A stretch of 64,000 bases of DNA from Paracoccaceae bacterium (GTDB taxonomy: Bacteria; Pseudomonadota; Alphaproteobacteria; Rhodobacterales; Rhodobacteraceae). The notes below the pieces were generated by a model. That model worked only from the letters and a program-made list of their open reading frames with translations. It did no database searches and was not told the DNA's origin. The stretch lies in the NCBI GenBank assembly GCA_002709405.1, contig PAQV01000100.1, forward strand, positions 1 through 64,000, given 5' to 3'. The position numbers and the translations under genes are program-made. How positions within the stretch are numbered: position 1 is the stretch's first letter; each line of letters starts with the position of its first letter. Positions 50,902-58,603 of this stretch are shown in pieces.

Positions 50902-52982
50902 GCAGACACAACGCCAACCAACGCAGGCTTTGCCTCCAACCCGATCTCCTCAAAGGACAAAACAGGAGCGGACAAACCGTGCGCCTGCATGACCGTCCTC
51001 AGGAACCGCCTGCGACGAACCGGCGTAACCAGCGCAGCGGTGATACCCCGGGAAGATATCTCATTCAGACGCTCGCCCAGGTTGCCGGCAAGCCGATTGA
51101 ATTCTTCCGGCGGCAAAGCAACATCTATCCCGCCGGCACCTGTATCAATCTGATGGGTAGAAAAGGCATCCTCCCATTCCGGAGCCAATTGAAGCAGCGG
51201 AATTGTCCCGTCTGGCCGCTTCAAATCCGCAACAAGTTGAAAACCCAGCCTCTGCCGTACAAGTTCGCAAATCGCCTCGGGTTGCGTCACTGTCAGCCGC
51301 GCTTCAGCTATGGCTTCAAGGATCAAAGGGAGGTTTCGGACCGACACGCGTTCGTCGACAAGCAGCCTGAGAACCGCGTGCAGCGTATCCATGGGTACCT
51401 TGTCTGGAATCAATTCGTCTATCAGCTTCCGGTTGGCCTCGCTTCTCGCTGAATCACTCAAACGTGTAAGTTCCGACAACAGACGACGAAGTGCTTTCAG
51501 GGTGAGCAGTCGCCCAAAATTGCACTTGATGACTTCCAAAAGGTGAGTAGCGAGGATCTCCGGCGGGGTCACAATGGTTGCCCCACTCATCGCAGCTTCA
51601 TCTTGGTTCGTGGGAGCAATCCAACGCGCCGGAGCACCATACACAGGCTCGGTTACATCATGGCCGGGAGGCAACGCGTCAGGGTTGTCGGGCAACAAAG
51701 CGAGAACCATGTCAGGATTAAGAACCCCAATTGCTTGCTCTACTCCTTGTATCCGCACCCGATACGTACCCACATCTAAGGCTGGCTGATCTGTTAACCT
51801 AATTTCCGGAAGGATGATTCCGAAGGCAGTGGCGACATGCCTCCTCATATTGGCGATCCGTGCATCCAAACCTGTTCCTGGATCCAGAACCATGGCGACC
51901 AAATCCGGCGCGAACTCGACATGAATGTCGTCAAGATCAAGAATATCACCCATGGGTTTGGCTTGTGACGGAGTGTTGGCAGCTTCCGCCTCTTCGGCAT
52001 CTTCAACAGCTTGTTGTCGACGACTTATGGTTCGAGCACCGAGTGCAAGAATGGCTCCACCAGCAATAAAGGGCAGGAAAGGAAGCCCGGGAACCAGGGC
52101 AAAAACTACCATCAAAACAGCGACGGTGGATAGCGCACCGGGATATTTACCAAGTTGCGCAAAAACAGCTATGTCAGTTGCACCTTGGTTCCCGCCCCTC
52201 GCAAGAAGTAACGCAGAAGCGATCGAAATGATAACCGCGGGAATTTGAGTGACCAAACCATCACCAACAGTCAAAATCGCATAGGTTTCAAAGGCCGCGC
52301 CAATAGGCATATCGTGAACGATTATCCCCATAGCCAAGCCCATGACTAGATTCAAAAGAGTAATCAGCAGACCCGCAATTGCATCCCCTTTAACAAATTT
52401 TGATGCACCATCCAGGGAACCAAAGAACGTCGTTTCCTGCTGCTCCATCTCACGGCGACGCTTAGCCTCGGAATGGTCAATCGCACCAGCTGACATGTCA
52501 CTGTCAATTGCCAATTGCTTGCCAGGCATGCCGTCCAAAGCGAACCTAGCACCTACTTCGGCCATGCGCGCTGCGCCTTTTGTAATGACCATAAAATTCA
52601 CAATTAACAGAACACCGAAGACGACAAGCCCTAAAAAGACGCTTCCACTCATAATGAATGCTGCAAAGCCTTCGATAACACCGCCAGCCGCGTCAGAGCC
52701 GGTGTGACCCTGCCCAATGATTAATTTCGTCGACGAAACATTCAAAGACAATCGAAGCATCAGAGACGCCAAAAGAACGGTGGGAAAGGCAGAAAAGTCC
52801 AACGGACGCTCTATAAACAGCGTTACAGTAAAAATGAGAATTGCCAAAGAAAACGATGTAGCGAGTCCAACATCCAAAATCCAGGCAGGCATTGGCAAAA
52901 TCATCATCACAATGACTGCCATTAAGGCCAACGCCAAAAGTATTGTTGGACTAAACAGAGCTTGAAAAGACATACGTGGCAT
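50898..52982 (-). CDS. flhA: Flagellar export apparatus protein FlhA
   Basis: A 694-residue inner-membrane protein: eight predicted membrane helices in the first ~330 residues and a cytoplasmic docking domain for substrates and chaperones. The FHIPEP signature is in RLSLNVSSTKLIIGQGHTG followed by SDAAGGVIEGFAAFIMSG; KGDAIAGLLITLLNLVMGL and the C-terminal ERVSVRNLPLILEAIAEA are typical. The N-terminal half (52-53 kb) is visibly AT-richer than the C-terminal half, at the edge of the low-GC segment. The start codon follows a TGCCAC context with a weak ribosome site. Confidence 0.96.
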   Translation of the reverse strand: MPRMSFQALFSPTILLALALMAVIVMMILPMPAWILDVGLATSFSLAILIFTVTLFIERPLDFSAFPTVLLASLMLRLSLNVSSTKLIIGQGHTGSDAAGGVIEGFAAFIMSGSVFLGLVVFGVLLIVNFMVITKGAARMAEVGARFALDGMPGKQLAIDSDMSAGAIDHSEAKRRREMEQQETTFFGSLDGASKFVKGDAIAGLLITLLNLVMGLAMGIIVHDMPIGAAFETYAILTVGDGLVTQIPAVIISIASALLLARGGNQGATDIAVFAQLGKYPGALSTVAVLMVVFALVPGLPFLPFIAGGAILALGARTISRRQQAVEDAEEAEAANTPSQAKPMGDILDLDDIHVEFAPDLVAMVLDPGTGLDARIANMRRHVATAFGIILPEIRLTDQPALDVGTYRVRIQGVEQAIGVLNPDMVLALLPDNPDALPPGHDVTEPVYGAPARWIAPTNQDEAAMSGATIVTPPEILATHLLEVIKCNFGRLLTLKALRRLLSELTRLSDSARSEANRKLIDELIPDKVPMDTLHAVLRLLVDERVSVRNLPLILEAIAEARLTVTQPEAICELVRQRLGFQLVADLKRPDGTIPLLQLAPEWEDAFSTHQIDTGAGGIDVALPPEEFNRLAGNLGERLNEISSRGITAALVTPVRRRRFLRTVMQAHGLSAPVLSFEEIGLEAKPALVGVVSA

Positions 52983-52994
52983 TAAAAATCTCTA

Positions 52995-53669
52995 TCACTC
53001 AAAGGAGATCAAGGAAGAGCTTGACTCAGGAAGAAGCACAAGGGAACCAAGCGTCTGCCGAGCCCCATATGATGAACTAATTAAACTACCTAGACCAGTA
53101 GAAGCACTTCGGCCTGACACTACCTCGCCAGAACGCGGAGCATCATCCAACTGCGCATAAACGCGACGGAAGCGCTGCTTGTATGGGGTGGCGAATTTTT
53201 CGTTTCGGGAATGATAAGCGCCAGCGGCCAACTCCCAGTTGTTAAATTCAGCATATAAACGTTTTAAAAATCTTGCCGCATAAAGCGCATTCTTACGGGG
53301 GTCGATCATCTCATCCATCGAACTGAAAGCCCCTCCATGCCAAAGGAAATTTATTTGGAAGCAGCCAACATCGAAGCTTCGAACATTCGAGTCAATTTGA
53401 GTGAGTGAAAATAACAGCGCCGCGTTCCGATTTTCAAACCAATAGCCTTTGCCAGAAACATTAACCGTCCAAGGCCACGACTCCACCTCTTCCCCCCTTC
53501 CTCTCCCTGTTTCAACTCGAGAAATAGCAAGTAGGACATTAAGCGGAACATCGGTTTGTTGAGAAGCATTTCTCGCAGCAATATCACAAACGCGAGAGGT
53601 CTCCGCACTCAAGAAGGCGCCACAAAAAGTGATGAAAAGTAAAGTGGATGCGCGAATAAATAACGTCAT
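52995..53669 (-). CDS. SltF-like flagellar lytic transglycosylase
   Basis: Periplasmic 224-residue protein with a signal peptide (about 1-22). The SLT-type catalytic Glu is probably E53 in LLAISRVETGRG; FDVGCFQINFLWHGGAFSS and LYAARFLKRLYAEF are family blocks. The C-terminal ~50 residues are Ser-rich. In Rhodobacter sphaeroides SltF, encoded in the flagellar cluster, opens peptidoglycan for the rod together with single-domain FlgJ, and a single-domain FlgJ is present here. The gene is AT-rich like its neighbours. Transglycosylase certain; flagellar role inferred. Confidence 0.82.
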   Translation of the reverse strand: MTLFIRASTLLFITFCGAFLSAETSRVCDIAARNASQQTDVPLNVLLAISRVETGRGRGEEVESWPWTVNVSGKGYWFENRNAALLFSLTQIDSNVRSFDVGCFQINFLWHGGAFSSMDEMIDPRKNALYAARFLKRLYAEFNNWELAAGAYHSRNEKFATPYKQRFRRVYAQLDDAPRSGEVVSGRSASTGLGSLISSSYGARQTLGSLVLLPESSSSLISFE

Positions 53670-53749
53670 CTACCTTCTCGCAAAATTTAGATATAAATGA
53701 AAAAAAGAGCGAAAGTTAAAGATATACATTTAGGTAACAATACCAAAGG

Positions 53750-55999
53750 TCAATTCGTAGCCTCCACATTACTTCCGACATTCAAAATTTCAATGTCATT
53801 TCGAACAGCTTCAGCCTCCAAGAGTAAGGCCCTAGCGCTGCTGAGCGTAGAATCAAAAGGCTCGCTGGGAACATTGGCCAGACGATCGGATGCTACCAGT
53901 CGCTCGCCATATGCAGATTGAGCCATATTTAAACCGGAAGATACCCCTGCTAGCCATTCAGCTCGGGCCGCACTTTCCATTTGATTTATATCCAAAAATG
54001 CGTCAGCAGCTTCGCCATGCAGACCCGCCATTTCGAGAGCTTCAGCCCTAAGAGAATTGGCAACGGGATCGGTTCTCCCAACTAGTTCCAATAGACTTCG
54101 CCTGGGACGCCCAGCGGCCAAAGCAGCTTTCGCTAGTAACAATGCCTTTACTTCGGGAACAGGGTATGCAGTAGGTTGGTCAAGAATATTAACTGCAAGG
54201 TCTGGAAATCCTAGGTCGATACACCGCTTGACCACTTCAGAAATTAATTTATAATCAAATTTCACTAAGCTGGAATTGAATTCGCCCATTACCAATTCTA
54301 AAAACGTAATATCGTCAGAATGTTCTACCACCAACATAAGGATTTTTTCGTGAACTTTGGCAACGTCGCCATCTGTGAGGCTTGATAGAGCAGCCAAGGC
54401 AAAATGATAGTCACCGGACAATGCAATCGCTAAGGCGTGTGATTTTGCCAGATCCGGGCCAAAACTCGAATGCTTCCACTCTTGAGAATACGATGACAAA
54501 AGGTCAACTGTTTCGCTTTGCAAAGGTTTTCGCAGTTCAAAGTGTCGTTGTACCAGGACTAGCAGAGCTTCTGGAGACTCGCTCGACCCTCCAAGTGCGA
54601 CATCTCTCACAAGATTATCCGCTTCATCGTTTGCTCCGTTCAGCCGAGCAAGATCCGCTTCTGCCATCTGCATTTTGGTGTTTAATTGGGGGCTGGCTCT
54701 CAATATCAGTCGGCGCAGTAACTCAGCTGTTTCATTGTCTCCAGCGTTGACAAATCGGCGCAAAAGATTTGGACCAATGTGAGAACGTATTTGCTTTGGC
54801 AATTCCACAAATGCTCGCAATACCGCGGCTGTGTTGACATCGGCATTTCCCGAAAAGGGGTTAGAATAAGCTGACCACAAAGCGACAACGGAATTGCAGT
54901 GCAACTGATTTGAAAAAACATGAGGCTCAGTTAATTCTCCAGCCTCAAGTAATTTTGCAAGCGATACAAGTATGTCAGTCTGGTGTTCTTCCAAACGCAC
55001 GTTTCTTAAAATTTGTTGCGCCTCAGCCCCAAACCCAAAATAGAGATAGGTTTTAGCTAGCCTAATTAGGTCCTTCCTTCCTAGTTCGTCAAATTCTCCA
55101 GCTAACTCCTTGCGATGATCACCTATTTGATGGCCGAATGGTCTATCGTCCCCCCAAGAGGAAATGTCGATCAAACTGGGATCTGCACAAAACCTGCTTT
55201 CGCCGGGCAAAGAAAGAGGCGCCGGGACTAACAGCATATCTCTGTCAACACTTGTTGTACTGCGCACATTAGAAAAATTGTCGCCGCCCCTTAAATTTCC
55301 TGTTATTATGTTATCGGATGACGCCGAATCCTCACTTTCGGCTTCAACATCAATCAGCCCTTGGGTTGCTGCTCGTGCGATTTGCTGACGCAATTTTTTC
55401 TCTGTTTCGGCTAAAATAGTAGAGTCTTGGCGGGTTTGTGGCGCACCTAGAAACCCGACCTCACCGTTCGAGACTAATGAAGCCCCTTGTTCATTCCTAG
55501 CAGTTCCATCTGAAGTATCTTTCTCTCCCCCGTATTCGCTTGGTGAGGTTAGCCCCAAAAAAGGAAACTCTAAAATTGGACTTGTAACTGCAACTTCGGG
55601 CTCTGCTGTACTCCATTCTTTTTTCACTTCCTCTTCACCTTCTGCGTTCTTTATATCTATCACTAGGTAGGCGTTCCGCTCTACAAATGTGGAAATCGGA
55701 CAATTGCAATTGAGATATAGCTCTAGGGGCGAGCCGGTTTCAGTTTGCACTAGTTTGTCAAGACGGTCACGAGGTATTCTCTTGAATACCCCTTGAAAAT
55801 CAAAGCTTACATTTTCAGAATCGTAGTATAGCCAAACTCTATTTTCGCTTTGCTCCAAACGCCAGGCTAAGCCGTTGGGGAGATCCAGGACCAAACGTGT
55901 AAACTCTGCATGTTCCCCCGACCGCACCGAAATTGTTTGGGCATATACTTTGTACCCGCATACAATTAGCAGTGCGGCCAATGTTAGAGTTCGAATCAT
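53750..55999 (-). CDS. Large exported protein of unknown function, motA-linked
   Basis: A 749-residue protein with a signal peptide (MIRTLTLAALLIVCGYKVYA). Residues 21-115 look like an AMIN-type beta domain (ISVRSGEHAEFTRLVLDLPN, GLAWRLEQSENRVWLYYDSE). Residues about 115-280 are acidic and probably disordered. The remainder is all-helical with TPR/Sel1-like spacing (KDLIRLAKTYLYFGFGAEAQ, LLLAKAALAAGRPRRSLLEL). ATG overlaps the motA stop by 4 nt. This architecture and place suggest a periplasmic motility factor, perhaps analogous to Sinorhizobium MotC, but sequence does not prove it. GC is about 27-40% in lines I counted. Confidence 0.8.
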   Translation of the reverse strand: MIRTLTLAALLIVCGYKVYAQTISVRSGEHAEFTRLVLDLPNGLAWRLEQSENRVWLYYDSENVSFDFQGVFKRIPRDRLDKLVQTETGSPLELYLNCNCPISTFVERNAYLVIDIKNAEGEEEVKKEWSTAEPEVAVTSPILEFPFLGLTSPSEYGGEKDTSDGTARNEQGASLVSNGEVGFLGAPQTRQDSTILAETEKKLRQQIARAATQGLIDVEAESEDSASSDNIITGNLRGGDNFSNVRSTTSVDRDMLLVPAPLSLPGESRFCADPSLIDISSWGDDRPFGHQIGDHRKELAGEFDELGRKDLIRLAKTYLYFGFGAEAQQILRNVRLEEHQTDILVSLAKLLEAGELTEPHVFSNQLHCNSVVALWSAYSNPFSGNADVNTAAVLRAFVELPKQIRSHIGPNLLRRFVNAGDNETAELLRRLILRASPQLNTKMQMAEADLARLNGANDEADNLVRDVALGGSSESPEALLVLVQRHFELRKPLQSETVDLLSSYSQEWKHSSFGPDLAKSHALAIALSGDYHFALAALSSLTDGDVAKVHEKILMLVVEHSDDITFLELVMGEFNSSLVKFDYKLISEVVKRCIDLGFPDLAVNILDQPTAYPVPEVKALLLAKAALAAGRPRRSLLELVGRTDPVANSLRAEALEMAGLHGEAADAFLDINQMESAARAEWLAGVSSGLNMAQSAYGERLVASDRLANVPSEPFDSTLSSARALLLEAEAVRNDIEILNVGSNVEATN

Positions 56000-56865
56000 G
56001 CGGCGTCCTGTTTAACGGCCTTTAAGGCTTCTTCCAGTTCCGCAAAGTTTGGCCGGTAGTGATGCGGAGTGTTCTGACGTCCAACTTCAATACAGATCGG
56101 CGGTGCGTGATTATGCAGATTCGCCACCAATACTTCGCGGATTAGCTGATAAAAGTGTCCATCTTCCTCGATCACAGTTTTTACCTTTGTTGAGAATGGC
56201 CCAACCAATCCGTACGCCAAGAAAACTCCCAGAAAAGTCCCGACAAGGGCCCCACCGATCATTTTTCCAAGGACCTCTGGTGGTTGATCAATAGAGCCCA
56301 TTGTCTTTATCACTCCGAGAACAGCAGCAACGATGCCAAGAGCGGGAAGTCCGTCTGCCACGGTTTGCAATGCATGGCTGGAGTGCAATGCGTGATGCAG
56401 TGAGTTTTCAATTCTTTTTTCGAGAACTTCCTCTACTTGGTGAGGATCGTCATAATTCATTGATGCTGATCTCAGCGTGTCTGCAATGAGTTCGACCGCT
56501 TCATGATCATCGCGGATCTTTGGATATTTTCCAAATAGATCTGAATTCTCTGGATCTTCGATATGCGCTTCAAGGGATACCGGGTTCTGACGTGCGATAC
56601 GTATTAGAGAGAACAAAAGGCAAAGGAGATCGCGATAATCGTCAGGTTTCCATTTGGGTCCCTTGAAAACCTTTCCAATGTCTTTTGCCGTTTGCTTGAT
56701 AGCGCTCATGTCATTGCTAATCAGAAAAGCACCAACGGCCGCGCCGCCAATCATCATCATTTCGAAAGGGAGTGACTTTAAGATGATCGCCAATTTTCCT
56801 CCGGCGAGCAGATAGCCGCCGAAGACCATGACGAATATCACGACTATACCCATCAAACCGATCAT
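55996..56865 (-). CDS. motA: Flagellar motor stator protein MotA
   Basis: A 289-residue inner-membrane proton-channel subunit with four hydrophobic segments (about 2-22, 32-50, 168-190, 200-222). The cytoplasmic loop, where charged residues face the rotor, runs from about 55 to 165. The blocks FEMMMIGGAAVGAFLISND, VADGLPALGIVAAVLGVIKTM (in part) and LVGTFLGVFLAYGLVGP match MotA/TolQ/ExbB. Its partner motB is not in the window. The gene overlaps the large unknown exported protein and follows the MotE-like gene by 74 bp. Confidence 0.95.
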   Translation of the reverse strand: MIGLMGIVVIFVMVFGGYLLAGGKLAIILKSLPFEMMMIGGAAVGAFLISNDMSAIKQTAKDIGKVFKGPKWKPDDYRDLLCLLFSLIRIARQNPVSLEAHIEDPENSDLFGKYPKIRDDHEAVELIADTLRSASMNYDDPHQVEEVLEKRIENSLHHALHSSHALQTVADGLPALGIVAAVLGVIKTMGSIDQPPEVLGKMIGGALVGTFLGVFLAYGLVGPFSTKVKTVIEEDGHFYQLIREVLVANLHNHAPPICIEVGRQNTPHHYRPNFAELEEALKAVKQDAA

Positions 56866-56939
56866 GTGATGCCCCTTGGATTCTTGCCTGTAGACCAGAT
56901 TGCATGTTCGATCTTAAGAATTCGCTTAGTCCGGACGTC

Positions 56940-57563
56940 TTATTCGATCGGCACCTGAGAATTTCTGCCGGCCATGACAACGGAGATCGTGTATGCCGCC
57001 TCTGAGCTGAGTCCGGTCATGATCTGAGCTGCAGCTTCAGGCCGCATTCTGGACAGGAAGCCCGCAGCGAATTCAGGCGCCATTTCCTCGAACAATGCAG
57101 CGGCTTCCTTCGGCTTCATCGTTTCATAGACGACTGTCAGCCTGGCTATGTCCTTTTCCACCGCCCCGTCTGCCATCGATAGGGTCTCGCGCAACTTTTC
57201 TTCCGCTTCGATAAGGGCTTGCAGTTTCTTTGTGACAGCCCTGTCAGCAATGTCCACGGCGTGAGAACGTTCTTCCAGTAGGCGTTCCCGCTCCACAATC
57301 CGTGCCTCGCGTTCTTGGAAAGCCTCCAGCATGGATTGCAACCCGGTCCGGTCCGGCATTGGCTGACTTGGATCGCTGGCTTGAACGTGTTGTGAGTCCG
57401 AGTTCGGGCTGTTTGTGCTTTTTTTGTTTTCCTCCGATCTCGCCAACGCCGGGCCTGCTTCGAGTGCAAGGCGCAAAACACCTGACCCGATCAACAGAGC
57501 AGCGATCAGCATCAAGGAGCCACCACGTGATCTGAGTAGCTTTGGTTTAAGGAACTTTCCCAT
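56940..57563 (-). CDS. MotE-like protein with MgtE-N-type domain
   Basis: A 207-residue protein with an N-terminal hydrophobic segment (about 16-38, signal or anchor), a coiled coil (about 80-135, rich in E/R: LEAFQEREARIVERERLLEE) and a C-terminal MgtE-N-like repeat (YETMKPKEAAALFEEMAPEF, LSRMRPEAAAQIMTGLSSEA). This matches the family labelled MotE. In Sinorhizobium MotE is a periplasmic chaperone for the motility protein MotC. Here the large exported protein two genes away is a possible client. It shares one base with the gene upstream. Confidence 0.8.
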   Translation of the reverse strand: MGKFLKPKLLRSRGGSLMLIAALLIGSGVLRLALEAGPALARSEENKKSTNSPNSDSQHVQASDPSQPMPDRTGLQSMLEAFQEREARIVERERLLEERSHAVDIADRAVTKKLQALIEAEEKLRETLSMADGAVEKDIARLTVVYETMKPKEAAALFEEMAPEFAAGFLSRMRPEAAAQIMTGLSSEAAYTISVVMAGRNSQVPIE

Positions 57564-57976
57564 CAGGCAGCTCCTTTCCGGTCCGAGCTATGACGCATGA
57601 ACATCGGTTCTGTCTGTCGCTCGGCTGATGCTGGCGGTGCCGGCTCCTCTGAAACGGGCGTCGATTTCTCTGGTTCCCCCTTCGTCGGCTCTTCGGACAG
57701 GTCATGCATGGACGCCATCATCAGCTCCAGGCGTTGAGCAACCGCTTCTGCCCGATGAGTAAGATCTGCCAGTGCTTCGGTCGATTCGCCTGAAACTGAT
57801 TGAGCCTGGTTAAGTGCCTTGCTCAGGTCGTCAACCTGGGCCGACAATACGGCTACAGCGCCGCCGACACCCTTTTCGAGATCGTTGAACCTGGTGAGTC
57901 GTTTGGCCAGGATGAAACAATAAAATCCCGCCCCAAGTGCGCCTGCCACCAGCAGGATATCGGCAATAAACTCCAC
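57563..57976 (-). CDS. Single-pass membrane protein between fliL and the MotE-like gene
   Basis: A 137-residue protein with one N-terminal membrane helix (about 3-23), a coiled coil (30-90: LEKGVGGAVAVLSAQVDDLS, LADLTHRAEAVAQRLELMMA) and a disordered Pro/Glu-rich tail. I cannot name the family with certainty, though short TM plus coiled-coil proteins are usual next to fliL in alphaproteobacterial clusters. It shares one base with the MotE-like gene (TGATG) and begins 9 bp after fliL stops, so it is co-expressed with the motor proteins. Confidence 0.72.
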   Translation of the reverse strand: MEFIADILLVAGALGAGFYCFILAKRLTRFNDLEKGVGGAVAVLSAQVDDLSKALNQAQSVSGESTEALADLTHRAEAVAQRLELMMASMHDLSEEPTKGEPEKSTPVSEEPAPPASAERQTEPMFMRHSSDRKGAA

Positions 57977-57985
57977 CTCGGTCTC

Positions 57986-58483
57986 CTAATTCAGTACGAA
58001 TTCCATGATGAGAAGGTCACGCACCATGTCGCGGCCCGTTACGATCTGGATGCGGCGCAACATCTGCGCCCGTAAGCGTGTCAACGCCATCGGATCTTCG
58101 ATGTCCGACACTTCAAGCGCCCTGAGATAGCCGTTCAGAACATCGACTATTCGGGGCAAAAGCAGTTCGACGTCGTCCTTGTAGGCTTTGCTCACCTCAA
58201 GTTGTGCTGAAAAGCGCAGCAATTGCCGGCGACCGCCCCCTGTGAACGAAATCACCATCCCCGGCACTTCGATGAAGGCGATGTCTTCGGTCGGGACCAC
58301 GTCGGCTTCGTGTTCCACCTTTTCCTCGTGCGCCTCCTCCGTTCCTCCGAACGGCAAAAGCCCGGCGCTCACGGCAAAGTACCCGCCCCCGGCACCGACA
58401 AGCGCGAGGACAAGACCGATAAGCAGCGGTCCCTTGCCCCCCTTCTTTGGCTCTTCCGTCGGTTCTGCGGCAGCGTCGGTCAT
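57986..58483 (-). CDS. fliL: Flagellar basal body-associated protein FliL
   Basis: A 165-residue inner-membrane protein with a single N-terminal helix (about 18-40) and a periplasmic FliL domain (IAFIEVPGMVISFTGGGRRQ, LLRFSAQLEVSKAYKDDVEL, RLRAQMLRRIQIVTGRDMVR, DLLIMEFVLN). FliL surrounds and supports stators. It begins the minus-strand motor operon fliL, small membrane gene, MotE-like, motA, unknown, SltF-like and flhA-fliR-flhB. A 120-bp divergent gap separates it from fliF and should contain both promoters. Confidence 0.93.
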   Translation of the reverse strand: MTDAAAEPTEEPKKGGKGPLLIGLVLALVGAGGGYFAVSAGLLPFGGTEEAHEEKVEHEADVVPTEDIAFIEVPGMVISFTGGGRRQLLRFSAQLEVSKAYKDDVELLLPRIVDVLNGYLRALEVSDIEDPMALTRLRAQMLRRIQIVTGRDMVRDLLIMEFVLN

Positions 58484-58603
58484 CGGTTTTCCCTAGTTGA
58501 TCTGCTGCCCTTTCATAGCCCGGGAGGGACTAACCGATTGTTAAGCGAGATCGTTCAAACATGAGCCAATCTCGACAGGACGTCGGGCAAAACGGAGGAT
58601 GAC

